Assembly: GCF_010669285.1 (NCBI RefSeq)
Contig: NZ_CP048711.1
Location: forward strand, 2,914,001 to 2,978,000
Direction: 5' to 3'
DNA: 64,000 bases
From: Kineobactrum salinum
Lineage (GTDB): Bacteria; Pseudomonadota; Gammaproteobacteria; Pseudomonadales; Halieaceae
This document shows, piece after piece, positions 53,449-64,000 of the stretch (the first letter of the stretch is position 1; each line of letters begins with the position of its first letter). The translations under genes were made by a program, and so were the position numbers. Under the pieces are notes generated by a model. The model ran no database searches and was not told the origin of the DNA. It saw nothing but the letters and a program-made list of their open reading frames with translations.

Positions 53449-53532
53449 GGAGGGGTTCCCGAGTGGCCAAAGGGATCAGACTGTAAATCTGACGCGAAAG
53501 CTTCGGTGGTTCGAATCCACCCCCCTCCACCA
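53449..53532 (+). tRNA. tRNA-Tyr (anticodon GUA)
   Basis: Class II tRNA with a long variable arm. Acceptor GGAGGGG pairs with CCCCTCC; anticodon loop CTGTAAA with GTA; T arm GGTTCGAATCC; CCA encoded at 53530-53532. Its last 19 bases (AATCCACCCCCCTCCACCA) recur at the end of each downstream repeat unit. Confidence 0.96.
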
Positions 53533-54156
53533 GGTTGTAATGGCAGTAAATTCAGCACTCGTGCTGTAGGTTGAAGTAGTACAGAAGTTGGCAGGGTGGG
53601 TTCGAACCACACGGTTCGACCAGGGTGGCGCAGCCACCCGGAGCGCCGCTGAAAAGCGGCGACCCGAAGGGTGAGGGCCGCAGGCCCGAATAATCCACCC
53701 CCCTCCACCAGGTTGTAATGGCAGTAAATTCAGCACTCGTGCTGTAGGTTGAAGTAGTACAGAAGTTGGCAGGGTGGGTTCGAACCACACGGTTCGACCA
53801 GGGTGGCGCAGCCACCCGGAGCGCCGCTGAAAAGCGGCGACCCGAAGGGTGAGGGCCGCAGGCCCGAATAATCCACCCCCTCCACCAGGTTGTAATGGCA
53901 GTAAATTCAGCACTCGTGCTGTAGGTTGAAGTAGTACAGAAGTTGGCAGGGTGGGTTCGAACCACACGGTTCGACCAGGGTGGCGCAGCCACCCGGAGCG
54001 CCGCTGAAAAGCGGCGACCCGAAGGGTGAGGGCCGCAGGCCCGAATAATCCACCCCCCTCCACCAGGTTGTAATGGCAGTAAATTCAGCACTCGTGCTGT
54101 AGGTTGAAGTAGTACAGAAGTTGGCAGGGTGGGTTCGAACAGGTTGTAATGGCAGT
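53533..54156. repeat. 178-bp tandem repeat array following tRNA-Tyr
   Basis: Units at 53533-53710 (178 bp), 53711-53887 (177, one C fewer) and 53888-54065 (178), then a truncated unit of 75 bp (54066-54140) and a further 16-bp start (54141-54156). Each full unit ends with the tRNA-Tyr 3' terminus including CCA. Within each unit are consecutive hairpins: GGGTGGC/GCCACCC, GCCGCT/AGCGGC around GAAA, and GGGCC/GGCCC, plus a T-arm-like GGGTTCGAACC. Units are otherwise essentially identical. Confidence 0.95.
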
Positions 54157-54159
54157 TCG

Positions 54160-54233
<74 letters not shown>

Positions 54234-54250
54234 GTTGGGTGATAGGCAAG

Positions 54251-54326
<76 letters not shown>

Positions 54327-54434
54327 TCCATCCCGGGCGCAAGCAAGCGTTGCGCTGCAGGGTAAAGCACAGATACAGATAGATAGTATGCGGTACCACT
54401 GCAGGATCAGGCCGGTGTATAGGAGACCGTCGTA

Positions 54435-55661
54435 ATGGCAAAGGAAAAATTTGAACGTAACAAGCCCCACGTCAACGTGGGAACGATCGGACACGTTGAC
54501 CATGGCAAGACGACGCTGACGGCGGCGCTGACCAAGGTGTGTGCCGAGACCTGGGGCAGCGGCAGCGCGATTGCGTTCGACGGTATTGATAACGCGCCGG
54601 AAGAGAAGGCGCGCGGTATCACCATTGCGACCTCGCACGTGGAATACGATTCCCCGACGCGTCACTACGCGCACGTTGACTGCCCTGGCCACGCGGATTA
54701 TGTGAAGAACATGATCACCGGTGCAGCACAGATGGACGGTGCGATTCTGGTGTGCGGTGCGACAGACGGCCCGATGCCGCAGACCCGCGAGCACATCCTG
54801 CTGTCCCGCCAGGTAGGTGTCCCCTACATTGTGGTGTTCCTGAACAAGGCAGACCTGCTGGCGGAAGATTGCGGCGGTGCGGATTCCGAAGAATACGCAG
54901 AGATGAAGGAGCTGGTGGAGATGGAGCTGCGCGAGCTGCTCGACACCTACGACTTCCCGGGCGATGACACGCCGATCATCTGTGGTTCGGCGCTGATGGC
55001 GCTGAACGGCGAAGACGAGAACGAGCTGGGTGTGACGGCGGTGAAGACGCTGGTTGAGACGCTGGACGCCTACATTCCGGAGCCGGAGCGGGCGGTAGAC
55101 CAGGCGTTCCTGATGCCGGTGGAAGACGTGTTCTCGATTTCGGGCCGCGGCACGGTGGTGACAGGGCGTGTTGAGCGCGGTGTGATCAAGGTCGGTGAAG
55201 AGATCGAGATTGTCGGTATCAAGGACACGGTGAAGACGACCTGTACCGGTGTGGAGATGTTCCGCAAGCTGCTGGACGAAGGCCGGGCAGGCGAGAACGT
55301 GGGCGTGCTGCTGCGCGGTACCAAGCGCGAGGAAGTGGAGCGTGGGCAGGTGCTGGCGAAGCCGGGCTCGGTGAAGCCGCACACCAAGTTCGAGGCCGAG
55401 GTGTACGTGCTGTCGAAGGATGAAGGTGGCCGTCACACGCCGTTCTTCAAGGGCTACCGTCCGCAGTTCTACTTCCGGACGACGGACGTGACAGGTGCCT
55501 GCGAGCTGCCCGAGGGCGTTGAGATGGTGATGCCGGGTGACAACATCCAGATGGTGGTGACGCTGATAGCGCCGATCGCGATGGAAGACGGGCTGCGCTT
55601 TGCAATCCGCGAAGGTGGCCGTACCGTGGGCGCCGGCGTGGTGGCCAAGATCCTCGAATAG
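54435..55661 (+). CDS. tuf: Translation elongation factor Tu
   Basis: GTPase that carries aminoacyl-tRNA to the ribosome. G1 [10 protein letters not shown]3 [13 protein letters not shown]4 NKAD, and the C-terminal beta-barrel domains ([32 protein letters not shown]) are all present; 408 residues. ATG 54435 has GGAGA upstream. Located after tRNA-Thr and before tRNA-Trp, so probably part of a tRNA-tufB operon. Confidence 0.98.
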   Translation: MAKEKFERNKPHVNVGTIGHVDHGKTTLTAALTKVCAETWGSGSAIAFDGIDNAPEEKARGITIATSHVEYDSPTRHYAHVDCPGHADYVKNMITGAAQMDGAILVCGATDGPMPQTREHILLSRQVGVPYIVVFLNKADLLAEDCGGADSEEYAEMKELVEMELRELLDTYDFPGDDTPIICGSALMALNGEDENELGVTAVKTLVETLDAYIPEPERAVDQAFLMPVEDVFSISGRGTVVTGRVERGVIKVGEEIEIVGIKDTVKTTCTGVEMFRKLLDEGRAGENVGVLLRGTKREEVERGQVLAKPGSVKPHTKFEAEVYVLSKDEGGRHTPFFKGYRPQFYFRTTDVTGACELPEGVEMVMPGDNIQMVVTLIAPIAMEDGLRFAIREGGRTVGAGVVAKILE

Positions 55662-55755
55662 GTGCTGCCGGGTTTGCGCGTAGGGGGATAATTACCTTAA
55701 TTGGCATCCCCCTGGAGACGATAATCCTGTACAATTGTCGCCCCCTAATTCGACG

Positions 55756-55783
55756 AGCCGAACCGCTTGCTGGCAGTTCGGCT
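55756..55783 (+). terminator. Hairpin between tuf and tRNA-Trp
   Basis: Arms AGCCGAAC and GTTCGGCT (8 bp, perfect) with a 12-base loop, followed by TCGTTGT. Could end the tuf transcript, but the T-tract is short, so it may instead be a processing site. Confidence 0.45.
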
Positions 55784-55805
55784 TCGTTGTCTCAGAATAC
55801 GATTT

Positions 55806-55881
<76 letters not shown>

Positions 55882-55936
55882 TTTATGGCAGGAGGCAGTG
55901 CGCGGAACGTGCTGCCTTAGACAAAGGACAGTGTAA

Positions 55937-56299
55937 ATGAGTGTGGAAACGACCGCCGGACGGTTCGATTCCGTGAAATGGGTCGTTGTGATCACCCTGC
56001 TGGCGGCAGGTGTGGTGGGCAACAGCTATTTCTCGGATCAATCGCTGCTGTACCGTGTGCTGGGTATTGTCGCCGTGGCCATCGTGGCCGCGATGGTAGC
56101 CCTGCAGACGGCCAAGGGTGCCGCTTTCTGGTCCCTGGTGAAAAGCTCCCGCACCGAGATTCGCAAGGTCGTCTGGCCCACCCGCCAGGAGACGGTACAA
56201 ACCACGCTGATCGTCGTGGTTTTCGTATTGGTGGTGGCATTGATGCTGTGGGGGTTGGATTCCTTCCTCGGCTGGCTCGTGTCACTGGCAATTGGTTAG
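55937..56299 (+). CDS. secE: Protein translocase subunit SecE
   Basis: Inner-membrane subunit of SecYEG. 120 residues with three membrane helices: two N-terminal ones as in gammaproteobacteria, then the conserved amphipathic SSRTEIRKVVWPTRQETVQTT leading into the essential last helix. It starts 24 bp before nusG. Confidence 0.96.
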   Translation: MSVETTAGRFDSVKWVVVITLLAAGVVGNSYFSDQSLLYRVLGIVAVAIVAAMVALQTAKGAAFWSLVKSSRTEIRKVVWPTRQETVQTTLIVVVFVLVVALMLWGLDSFLGWLVSLAIG

Positions 56300-56322
56300 T
56301 GCAACAGGATAAGGGATAGCCG

Positions 56323-56856
56323 ATGGCAATGCGTTGGTATGTGGTTCATGCCTACTCGGGCTTCGAAAAGAAAGTCGCGGCAGCCCTGAAGGAGCGTATC
56401 GAGCTGCACAACATGCAGGACCGCTTCGGCGAAGTGCTGGTACCCACCGAGGAAGTGGTGGAAATGCGCGCGGGACAGAAGCGTCGCAGCGAGCGCAAAT
56501 TCTTCCCCGGCTATGTGCTGGTGCAGATGGAGCTGGATGACTCGACCTGGCACCTGGTCAAGGAGACTCCCAGGGTAATGGGCTTCATCGGCGGCAAGGC
56601 GGATGCGCCGGCGCCGATTACCGAAGCCGAGGCCGCCGCCATCCTGCAGCGGGTGGAGGCCGGAGTGGAAGCGCCACGCCCCAAGACCCTGTTCGAACCC
56701 GGCGAGATGGTGCGGGTGATCGATGGCCCGTTCAACGATTTCAATGGCGTTGTCGAGGAAGTGAATTACGAAAAGAGCCGCCTGAACGTGGCGGTGCTGA
56801 TTTTTGGCCGTTCCACGCCGGTGGAGCTGGAATTCAGCCAGGTCGAAAAGGCCTGA
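56323..56856 (+). CDS. nusG: Transcription termination/antitermination protein NusG
   Basis: Links RNA polymerase with Rho or ribosomal S10. N-terminal NGN domain ([43 protein letters not shown]) and C-terminal KOW domain ([32 protein letters not shown]). 177 residues, usual length. Confidence 0.97.
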   Translation: MAMRWYVVHAYSGFEKKVAAALKERIELHNMQDRFGEVLVPTEEVVEMRAGQKRRSERKFFPGYVLVQMELDDSTWHLVKETPRVMGFIGGKADAPAPITEAEAAAILQRVEAGVEAPRPKTLFEPGEMVRVIDGPFNDFNGVVEEVNYEKSRLNVAVLIFGRSTPVELEFSQVEKA

Positions 56857-56866
56857 GCGATTGGAT

Positions 56867-56891
56867 GGTGGGCGGCAAGTGCATGCCCACC
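56867..56891 (+). other. Hairpin between nusG and rplK
   Basis: GGTGGGC and GCCCACC, perfect 7-bp arms with an 11-base loop, just after the nusG stop. No T-tract follows; possible processing or attenuation site upstream of the rplK-rplA operon. Confidence 0.4.
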
Positions 56892-56986
56892 GACATTAAC
56901 TGACGGCCTCTGGCTGTCACAATGGGGAGCCCGACAGCAGGCCGGTAGCGGCTGTTTGAACGGCGTTAGCACCCGGGAGAAAACGC

Positions 56987-57421
56987 ATGGCTAAGAAAGT
57001 CCAGGCCTATATCAAGCTGCAGGTTGCTGCAGGACAGGCCAACCCCAGCCCTCCGGTTGGTCCCGCGCTGGGCCAGCACGGGGTCAATATCATGGAATTC
57101 TGCAAGGCATTCAATGCCGAGACGCAGGGTCTGGAGCCCGGTCTGCCGATTCCTGTGGTCATCACGGTCTACGGTGACCGTTCGTTTACCTTTATCAAGA
57201 AAACCCCGCCCGCGGCAGTGTTGCTGCGCAAGGCCGCCGGTATCAAGTCAGGTTCCGGCACCCCCAATACCCACAAGGTAGGCAAGGTAACCCGCGCCCA
57301 GCTCGAAGATGTGGCTACCCAGAAGTGGCCGGACCTGACCGCGACGGACATGGATGCGGCAGTACGCACTATTGCAGGCAGTGCTCGCTCTGCCGGGATC
57401 GAAGTAGAGGGGGTGAACTGA
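56987..57421 (+). CDS. rplK: 50S ribosomal protein L11
   Basis: GTPase-centre protein. [40 protein letters not shown] is the canonical N-terminal domain; the 23S-binding C-terminal domain ends in [15 protein letters not shown]. 144 residues. Its stop overlaps the rplA start by one base. Confidence 0.98.
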   Translation: MAKKVQAYIKLQVAAGQANPSPPVGPALGQHGVNIMEFCKAFNAETQGLEPGLPIPVVITVYGDRSFTFIKKTPPAAVLLRKAAGIKSGSGTPNTHKVGKVTRAQLEDVATQKWPDLTATDMDAAVRTIAGSARSAGIEVEGVN

Positions 57422-58116
57422 TGGCCAGGTTATCCAGGCGCGTGCGCGCTTTCCAGGAAAAAATACAGCCAGGCAAAGCCTATCCGCTGGAAGAGGCGGT
57501 AGCGCTGCTGAAGCAGTTTGCCACGGCCAAATTCAACGAAACCGTGGAGGTGGCAATCAATCTGGGTGTCGACGCCCGTAAATCCGATCAGGCCGTACGC
57601 GGGGCGACCACGTTGCCGCACGGTACCGGCAGTGTGGTGCGGGTGGCAGTATTCACCCAGGGCGATGCCGCCGAGCAGGCCCGGGCCGCTGGCGCCGATT
57701 TTGTCGGCATGGAAGAGCTCGCCGAGCAGATCAAGGGCGGGATGATGGATTTTGATGTGGTTATCGCCTCGCCGGATGCCATGCGCGTGGTGGGTCAGTT
57801 GGGCCAGTTGCTGGGCCCGCGCGGCCTGATGCCGAACCCCAAGACCGGCACCGTGACTCCCGATGTAATGACAGCGCTGAAAAACGCCAAGGCCGGTCAG
57901 GTGCGCTTCCGCACCGACAAGAACGGCATCATCCATGGTGGAATTGGCAAGATCGATTTTGATGTGGAATCCCTGCGGGGCAACCTGGAAGCACTGCTGG
58001 CGGACCTGCGCAAGGCCAAACCGGCGGCTGCGAAGGGCATTTACATGAAGAAAGTCACTCTGTCCACCACCATGGGGCCGGGTGTTACTGTCGACCAGGG
58101 GTCGATAGCGGTTTGA
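57421..58116 (+). CDS. rplA: 50S ribosomal protein L1
   Basis: L1-stalk protein and, in relatives, translational repressor of rplK-rpl[43 protein letters not shown] and the [11 protein letters not shown] region are diagnostic. 231 residues from ATG 57421, which overlaps the rplK stop. Confidence 0.97.
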   Translation: MARLSRRVRAFQEKIQPGKAYPLEEAVALLKQFATAKFNETVEVAINLGVDARKSDQAVRGATTLPHGTGSVVRVAVFTQGDAAEQARAAGADFVGMEELAEQIKGGMMDFDVVIASPDAMRVVGQLGQLLGPRGLMPNPKTGTVTPDVMTALKNAKAGQVRFRTDKNGIIHGGIGKIDFDVESLRGNLEALLADLRKAKPAAAKGIYMKKVTLSTTMGPGVTVDQGSIAV

Positions 58117-58139
58117 TCGGACTGCCCCGTCGGGGCGGT

Positions 58140-58427
58140 TCCTCAAGGGCTCTCCAGGGACGGGGAGTCACGGACGGCAGCAACCCAGGTTGCGTTCGTC
58201 TACTTTGAGGTCTTTGGAGCAGGCTCAGGCAACAAGCGCCTATTTAGCTGAGAACTGAAGGCCATCAAAGACCGTAGGTGCCGGGGCTGTGTTCGTTGCA
58301 GCGTCGGCTTAATCACGCGGTCCGCAAGGGCTGCGACGCCTACGCAGATGGTGGAATTGTTCACCACGCGAGTCGGTCCCATCATAGCGTTGATGAGACC
58401 GTAAATGTTAATCCAGGAGTAATACCA
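58140..58427 (+). promoter_or_regulatory. rplJ leader (L10-L12 autoregulatory RNA)
   Basis: A 311-bp gap before rplJ with pairing stretches and the segment AAAGACCGTAGGTGCCGGGG at about 58268-58287, typical of the end of gammaproteobacterial L10 leaders. L10(L12)4 binds such leaders to repress rplJL translation. Exact boundaries not determined. Confidence 0.65.
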
Positions 58428-58958
58428 GTGGCAATTGGACTCGAAGACAAGAAAGCGATCGTTGCTGAAGTTAACGAGACTGCCACCAGTGCCCTGTCCC
58501 TTGTGATCGCCGATGCACGTGGCGTATCAGTGGGCGGGATGACGGCTCTGCGCAAGGATGCGCGCGACAATGCAGTGACCCTCCGTGTTGTGCGGAACAC
58601 ACTGGCAAAGCGCGCGCTGGCAGGTACGGACTATGAGTGCATTTATGACGTACTCGTGGGTCCGTCCCTGTTCGGGTTTTCTATGGAAGACCCGGGCGCA
58701 GCGGCCCGACTCTTTAAGGAATTCGCCAAGGAGAATAAAAACTTCGAGGTGAAGGCACTGGCGGTGAGCGGCCAAATGCTGGGTGCGGATCAACTGGATG
58801 TACTGGCTACATTGCCGACGCGTGATCAGGCACTCTCGATGTTGATGAGTGTAATGCAGGCGCCGGTAACCAAGCTGGTACAGACAATGAACGAAGTACC
58901 TGGAAAATTGGTTCGCACACTGGCAGCAGTACGCGATCAGAAAGAGGCAGCGGCGTAA
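58428..58958 (+). CDS. rplJ: 50S ribosomal protein L10
   Basis: Base of the L7/L12 stalk. Starts [16 protein letters not shown], with [21 protein letters not shown] and [11 protein letters not shown], and a C-terminal helix for L12 binding. The start is GTG 58428, with AGGAG 9 bp upstream; the open frame reaches further back into the leader but is non-coding there. 176 residues. Confidence 0.96.
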   Translation: MAIGLEDKKAIVAEVNETATSALSLVIADARGVSVGGMTALRKDARDNAVTLRVVRNTLAKRALAGTDYECIYDVLVGPSLFGFSMEDPGAAARLFKEFAKENKNFEVKALAVSGQMLGADQLDVLATLPTRDQALSMLMSVMQAPVTKLVQTMNEVPGKLVRTLAAVRDQKEAAA

Positions 58959-59003
58959 GCCACGGCCGTCATTTATTTATCAGCTAACCAGGAGATATGA
59001 GTC

Positions 59004-59384
59004 ATGGCTCTGTCTAAAGACGACATTTTGAATGCAATCGCTGAAATGAGCGTAATGGAAATCGTTGAGCTCATCAGCGCAATGGAAGAAAAGTTTGGCG
59101 TAACCGCCGCCGCGGCTGTCGCTGCTGCGCCGGCTGCCGCCGCCGGTGACGCCGGAGCGGCTGCTGAAGAGCAGACCGAGTTCGACGTTATCCTGACTGC
59201 CGCTGGCGACAAGAAAGTCAACGTCATCAAGGTTGTGCGGGCAGTAACCGGCCTGGGCCTGAAAGAAGCCAAGGCTGTGGTTGATGGCGCTCCTGCTCCG
59301 GTCAAGGAAGGTGCTACCAAGGCGGAAGCCGAGGACATCAAAAAGCAGGTTGAAGAAGCTGGCGGTTCTGTCGAGCTCAAGTAA
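59004..59384 (+). CDS. rplL: 50S ribosomal protein L7/L12
   Basis: Stalk protein recruiting translation factors. N-terminal dimerisation helix ([20 protein letters not shown]), an Ala/Gly-rich hinge, and the C-terminal domain [20 protein letters not shown]...[15 protein letters not shown]. 126 residues. Located 45 bp after rplJ. Confidence 0.98.
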   Translation: MALSKDDILNAIAEMSVMEIVELISAMEEKFGVTAAAAVAAAPAAAAGDAGAAAEEQTEFDVILTAAGDKKVNVIKVVRAVTGLGLKEAKAVVDGAPAPVKEGATKAEAEDIKKQVEEAGGSVELK

Positions 59385-59425
59385 GACGCTCGATGTTGGT
59401 CTGGCATGTTGCCGGGCAAGGGTCA

Positions 59426-59456
59426 GGCTGGTGGGCGTTTTGCCCGCCGGCCTTTT
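59426..59456 (+). terminator. Attenuator between rplL and rpoB
   Basis: An 11-bp stem with two G-U pairs, GGCTGGTGGGC (59426-59436) with GCCCGCCGGCC (59442-59452), a loop of 5, then TTTT. The position matches the partial terminator that sets the ribosomal protein to RNA polymerase ratio in E. coli. Confidence 0.8.
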
Positions 59457-59568
59457 CCCGCTTCAAGAGAACAGTTTTTCAGGGCTGGCAAGCACCAACT
59501 GCGCAGCCCGTCAAAAGTTTCGTTGTCCGCTCGCTGCGGTGACAGGCTAAACACGCTGGGGAGTACTG

Positions 59569-62500
59569 ATGGCATACTCGTACACTGAGAAAAAACGTAT
59601 TCGCAAGGACTTCGGCACACTGTCGAACATTATGGATGTTCCATACCTGCTTGCGATTCAACTGGATTCATACAGGAAGTTTACCCAGCAGGGCGTCCCC
59701 CTGGAAGAGCGCGGCGACTATGGTCTGCACGCAGCCTTCAAGTCTGTTTTCCCGATTGTCAGCTACAGCGGCAACGCGGCACTCGAATATGTAGATTATC
59801 GGCTGGGAACGCCGGTTTTTGATGTCAGCGAGTGCCAGTTACGCGGCGTGACCTATTCCTGCGCCCTGCGGGTCAAGGTGCGGCTGATCATCTACGACAA
59901 GGACTCGTCGAACAAGACCATCAAGGATATCAAGGAGCAGGAAGTCTACATGGGGGAGATCCCCCTGATGACCGACAATGGCACCTTTGTCGTCAATGGC
60001 ACCGAGCGCGTTATCGTATCCCAGCTGCATCGCTCGCCCGGCGTTTTCTTTGACCACGACAAGGGCAAGACCCATTCGTCCGGCAAGCTGCTGTACTCGG
60101 CCCGGGTGATCCCCTACCGTGGCTCCTGGCTGGACTTCGAGTTCGATCCCAAGGATCTGGTCTTCGTCCGTATCGACCGGCGCCGCAAGCTGCCCGCGAC
60201 CATTTTGCTGCGGGCGCTGGGCTACGAGTCCGAAGAAATCCTCGACATGTTCTACGAGGTCAATACCTTCCACGTCGACAAGGCAGGCAACTACAAGATG
60301 GCGCTGATTCCCGCGCGCCTGCGTGGTGATGTCGCCTCTTTCGATATCAAGGTCGGCAACAAGGTTGTGGTCGAGCAGGGCCGGCGTATTACGGCGCGGC
60401 ATATTCGCGAGCTGGAACAGGCAGAAGTGTCCGAACTGGAAATTCCACGCGAGTACCTCTACGGCCGCGCGCTGGCCAAGAACGTGGTCGACAAGAAAAC
60501 CGGTGAGATCCTGGTCGAGTGCAACTCGGCTCTGACCGAGGAAATCCTGGACAAGCTGACCGCAACGGGTGCCGAGACCATCGAGACCCTGTACACCAAT
60601 GAGCTGGACTGTGGTCCGTTCATTTCCGACACGCTGCGCCAGGACACCACCCGCAATGAACTCGAGGCGCTGGTGGAAATCTACCGCATGATGCGCCCGG
60701 GCGAGCCGCCTACCAAGGAGTCGGCCGAGAACCTGTTCCAGAATCTGTTCTTCTCCGCCGATCGCTATGATCTGTCGGCTGTAGGCCGGATGAAGTTCAA
60801 CCGCCGTCTGGGTCGCGAGGAAGTGACCGGCAACGGGGTGCTGGACCGGCAGGACATAGTCGATGTGCTGAAGGCCCTGGTGTCCATCCGCAACGGCCGC
60901 GGCATGACCGATGACATCGATCACCTGGGCAACCGCCGGGTGCGCAGTGTCGGCGAAATGGCGGAAAACCAGTTCCGGGTCGGCCTGGTGCGGGTCGAGC
61001 GGGCGGTGAAAGAGCGCCTGTCGATGGCCGAGAGCGAAGGCCTGATGCCGCAGGACCTGATCAACGCCAAGCCGGTCTCGGCCGCGGTCAAGGAGTTTTT
61101 CGGCTCCAGCCAGCTGTCGCAGTTCATGGACCAGAACAACCCGCTGTCGGAAGTGACCCACAAGCGCCGGGTGTCCGCGCTCGGCCCGGGCGGTCTGACC
61201 CGCGAACGCGCCGGCTTCGAGGTCCGCGATGTGCATCCGACCCACTACGGCCGGGTATGCCCGATCGAGACGCCGGAAGGCCCCAACATCGGCCTGATCA
61301 ATTCGCTGGCAACCTATGCTCGTACCAATGAGTACGGCTTTCTCGAAAGTCCGTACCGGAAGGTGGTCGACGGCCAGGTAACCGATGAGATCGAATTCCT
61401 GTCCGCCATCAATGAGGCCGATTATGTGATTGCCCAGGCCTCGGCCTCGGTGGACGCCGACAACCGCTTTGTCGACGACCTGATCGCTGTGCGGCACATG
61501 AATGAATTTACCGTCATGCCGCCCGAGCGGGTGGGGTATATGGACGTGTCGCCGAAACAGGTGGTGTCGGTTGCCGCGGCGCTGATCCCCTTTCTGGAAC
61601 ACGATGACGCCAACCGCGCCCTGATGGGCTCCAACATGCAGCGGCAGGCCGTGCCGACGCTGAAATGCGAGAAGCCGCTGGTGGGTACCGGCATCGAGCG
61701 TTATGTGGCGGCGGACTCCGGGGTCTGTGTGGTCGCCCGCCGCGACGGCGTGATCGACTCGGTCGACGCGAGCCGGATAGTGGTACGGATCAACAACGAT
61801 GATGTCGGCCCGGACGAAGCGCCGGTGGATATCTACAACCTGACCAAATATACCCGCTCCAACCAGAATACCTGCATCAACCAGCGTCCGATTGTACGCC
61901 AGGGCGATGTAGTGGCCCGCGGTGATATTCTCGCCGACGGTCCCTCCATCGATATGGGCGAGTTGGCCCTGGGCCAGAACATCCGCATCGCGTTCATGCC
62001 CTGGAACGGCTACAACTTCGAGGATTCCATCCTGGTGTCCGAGAAGGTCGTGAAGGAGGATCGCTTCACCACCATCCATATCCAGGAACTGACCTGTATC
62101 GCCCGCGATACCAAGCTGGGTTCGGAGGAGATTTCGGCGGACATTCCGAATGTCGGTGAGAGTGCCCTGGCCAAGCTGGATGAATCCGGCATTGTCTACA
62201 TCGGTGCCGAGGTGGGAGCTGGCGATATCCTGGTGGGCAAGGTTACGCCCAAGGGCGAGACCCAGCTGACCCCGGAGGAAAAGCTGCTGCGTGCGATTTT
62301 TGGCGAGAAGGCTTCGGACGTCAAGGACACGTCCCTGCGGGTGCCCTCCAGCACCAAGGGTACCGTGATTGATGTGCAGGTCTTTACCCGCGATGGCCTG
62401 GAGAAGGACCAGCGCGCACTGCAGATCGAGAAATACCAGCTCGACCAGTTCCGCAAGGACCTGAAGGAAGAGTACCGGATCTATGAGGAGGCCACCTTCT

Positions 62501-63642
62501 CCCTGCTGGCCAACCAGCTGTCCGGCGCCACGACGGTGAGCGGCGCTGGTCTGGCCAAGGGTACCGTGCTGGATGAAGCGGTACTGGCTGAGCTGGACCG
62601 GGACCAGTGGTTCAAGCTGAAGCTGTCCGAGGCCGAGCTGAACGAGGCGCTGGCCTCTGCCCGGCGCCAGCTGGACGAGCAAAACCGCCTGCTGGAAGAA
62701 CGTTTCGAGGACAAGAAGCGCAAACTGCAAAGCGGCGACGATCTGGCGCCCGGTGTGCTGAAGATCGTCAAGGTCTATCTGGCCATCAAGCGCCGGATCC
62801 AGCCCGGTGACAAGATGGCCGGCCGCCACGGCAACAAGGGCGTGATCTCGGTGATCATGCCGGTGGAAGACATGCCCTTCGACGAAAACGGCGAGCCTGT
62901 CGATATCGTGCTGAACCCGCTGGGTGTGCCCTCGCGCATGAACGTGGGACAGGTACTGGAAACCCACCTGGGCATGGCGGCCAGGGGCCTGGGCGTGAAG
63001 ATCGACAACATGCTGCGCGAGCAGCGCAAGGTTGCCGAACTGCGCAAGTTCCTGGAGCAGATCTACAACAATGGTGCCGGTCGCAGCGAGGACCTGAAGT
63101 CCCTCAGCGATCCCGAAATACTGGCACTTGCGAACAATCTGCGCGCGGGTGTGCCGATGGCGACGCCGGTGTTCGACGGGGCGGCAGAAGGCGCCATCAA
63201 GGAACTGCTGGCGCTCGCGGACCTGCCGGAGAGCGGCCAGTTCACACTGTATGACGGCCGTACCGGCGAGTCCTTTGATCGCCAGGTGACAGTCGGCTAC
63301 ATGTACATGTTGAAGTTGAACCACCTGGTTGACGACAAGATGCACGCCCGTTCCACCGGCTCCTACAGCCTGGTAACCCAGCAGCCGCTGGGGGGCAAGG
63401 CCCAGTTCGGTGGTCAGCGCTTCGGGGAGATGGAGGTCTGGGCCCTGGAGGCCTACGGCGCCGCCTACACTCTGCAGGAGATGCTGACCGTGAAATCGGA
63501 CGACGTTGCCGGCCGTACCAAGATGTACAAGAACATCGTGGATGGCGACCATCGTATGGAGCCGGGCATGCCCGAGTCCTTCAATGTGCTGGTCAAGGAA
63601 ATACGCTCCCTCGGTATTGATATCGAGCTGGAGAGTGACTAG
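59569..63642 (+). CDS. rpoB: DNA-directed RNA polymerase subunit beta
   Basis: 1357 residues, full length. Rifampicin-region sequences are canonical: [20 protein letters not shown] followed by [20 protein letters not shown], and [21 protein letters not shown]-terminal active-site parts include [15 protein letters not shown] and the end [20 protein letters not shown]. No substitution at the classic Ser531-equivalent is seen. Downstream of the rplL attenuator and upstream of rpoC. Confidence 0.99.
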   Translation: MAYSYTEKKRIRKDFGTLSNIMDVPYLLAIQLDSYRKFTQQGVPLEERGDYGLHAAFKSVFPIVSYSGNAALEYVDYRLGTPVFDVSECQLRGVTYSCALRVKVRLIIYDKDSSNKTIKDIKEQEVYMGEIPLMTDNGTFVVNGTERVIVSQLHRSPGVFFDHDKGKTHSSGKLLYSARVIPYRGSWLDFEFDPKDLVFVRIDRRRKLPATILLRALGYESEEILDMFYEVNTFHVDKAGNYKMALIPARLRGDVASFDIKVGNKVVVEQGRRITARHIRELEQAEVSELEIPREYLYGRALAKNVVDKKTGEILVECNSALTEEILDKLTATGAETIETLYTNELDCGPFISDTLRQDTTRNELEALVEIYRMMRPGEPPTKESAENLFQNLFFSADRYDLSAVGRMKFNRRLGREEVTGNGVLDRQDIVDVLKALVSIRNGRGMTDDIDHLGNRRVRSVGEMAENQFRVGLVRVERAVKERLSMAESEGLMPQDLINAKPVSAAVKEFFGSSQLSQFMDQNNPLSEVTHKRRVSALGPGGLTRERAGFEVRDVHPTHYGRVCPIETPEGPNIGLINSLATYARTNEYGFLESPYRKVVDGQVTDEIEFLSAINEADYVIAQASASVDADNRFVDDLIAVRHMNEFTVMPPERVGYMDVSPKQVVSVAAALIPFLEHDDANRALMGSNMQRQAVPTLKCEKPLVGTGIERYVAADSGVCVVARRDGVIDSVDASRIVVRINNDDVGPDEAPVDIYNLTKYTRSNQNTCINQRPIVRQGDVVARGDILADGPSIDMGELALGQNIRIAFMPWNGYNFEDSILVSEKVVKEDRFTTIHIQELTCIARDTKLGSEEISADIPNVGESALAKLDESGIVYIGAEVGAGDILVGKVTPKGETQLTPEEKLLRAIFGEKASDVKDTSLRVPSSTKGTVIDVQVFTRDGLEKDQRALQIEKYQLDQFRKDLKEEYRIYEEATFSLLANQLSGATTVSGAGLAKGTVLDEAVLAELDRDQWFKLKLSEAELNEALASARRQLDEQNRLLEERFEDKKRKLQSGDDLAPGVLKIVKVYLAIKRRIQPGDKMAGRHGNKGVISVIMPVEDMPFDENGEPVDIVLNPLGVPSRMNVGQVLETHLGMAARGLGVKIDNMLREQRKVAELRKFLEQIYNNGAGRSEDLKSLSDPEILALANNLRAGVPMATPVFDGAAEGAIKELLALADLPESGQFTLYDGRTGESFDRQVTVGYMYMLKLNHLVDDKMHARSTGSYSLVTQQPLGGKAQFGGQRFGEMEVWALEAYGAAYTLQEMLTVKSDDVAGRTKMYKNIVDGDHRMEPGMPESFNVLVKEIRSLGIDIELESD

Positions 63643-63676
63643 TGCCTGGTTAACAGCTTTATGGACTCGGGGCTGA

Positions 63677-63695
63677 GGTGGCAGTTGATGCCACC
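63677..63695 (+). other. Intercistronic hairpin between rpoB and rpoC
   Basis: GGTGGCA and TGCCACC, perfect 7-bp arms with a 5-base loop, no T-tract. Probably an RNA processing or stabilising structure. Confidence 0.5.
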
Positions 63696-63705
63696 CCGGC
63701 TGTAA

Positions 63706-64000
<295 letters not shown>

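Noticed and set aside
53476-54091. Repetitive proteins encoded by the 178-bp repeats on the - strand
   Set aside because: The frames are open only because the unit length or composition permits it, and they read through the tRNA-Tyr end; such peptides are common annotation artefacts next to tRNAs.
55701-55735. Promoter for tRNA-Trp (TTGGCA with TACAAT)
   Set aside because: The spacing is 23 bp, too long for a sigma-70 promoter; an alternative GATAAT gives 13 bp.
58117-58140. Terminator after rplA (CCCCGTCGGGG)
   Set aside because: Only a 4-bp stem with a 3-base loop and no T-tract; more likely part of the rplJ leader context.
59839-63552. Very long open frame antisense to rpoB
   Set aside because: It mirrors rpoB codon structure in a high-GC gene, has no recognisable domain, and rpoB itself is unambiguous.

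Overview
The window is a high-GC gammaproteobacterial chromosome segment. Gene content and order (ribBA-ribH-nusB-thiL-pgpA, xseB-ispA, a liu leucine-degradation cluster, birA-coaX-tRNA-tuf-secE-nusG-rplKAJL-rpoBC) fit a marine, heterotrophic member of the Cellvibrionales, probably near Halieaceae. The family placement is inference; no rRNA gene is present to confirm it.

Layout. 1-4.4 kb: riboflavin, thiamine and phospholipid genes on the + strand, ending with a stand-alone ribA. 4.4-6.4 kb: xseB-ispA on the - strand, bracketed by two copies of a small coiled-coil membrane-protein gene. 6.4-14 kb: a surface-polysaccharide locus. Its first three genes (flippase, methyltransferase, glycosyltransferase) are clearly AT-richer than their surroundings. 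The other four run in the opposite direction, directly downstream of dxs, so dxs is separated from its usual partners ispA and xseB. 16-27 kb: a degenerate SGNH-like protein, two c-di-GMP proteins (one behind a phosphate-binding-like protein), hslR-yrfG, cysQ, ydcH, a lone ectD, and an ogt/ada-alkA alkylation-repair pair. 27.4-35.2 kb: the complete liuRABCDE cluster for leucine/isovalerate catabolism, with three copies of a palindromic repeat between liuB and liuC. 35.4-38.7 kb: birA-coaX, a CadR-like regulator with its metal-efflux target, and tRNA-Thr(UGU). 38.7-53.4 kb: a 14.7-kb accessory block splitting the tRNA cluster that is contiguous in E. coli (thrU-tyrU-glyT-thrT-tufB). It carries a dipeptide epimerase and D-aminoacylase, an exosortase-type surface protein, a SodC/PRC-barrel/DUF4112 envelope-stress set, an ABC exporter, a uracil-DNA glycosylase with a coupled small gene, an ECF sigma factor with its DGPF partner, and an MFS transporter. 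53.4-64 kb: tRNA-Tyr followed by a 178-bp tandem repeat array, tRNA-Gly, tRNA-Thr(GGU), tuf, tRNA-Trp, secE, nusG, rplKAJL, rpoB and the start of rpoC.

Two themes stand out. First, the tRNA-Tyr gene is followed by about 3.4 tandem copies of a 177-178-bp unit. Each full unit ends in 19 bp (18 in one copy) matching the tRNA 3' end, an architecture very like the E. coli tyrT repeats although the unit sequence looks unrelated. Second, five genes are frameshifted, and adding one base to a C/G run restores each of them. This consistent direction suggests systematic homopolymer undercalling more than real gene decay, except that the C8 tract near the start of the GGDEF-EAL gene could also be a phase-variable site.
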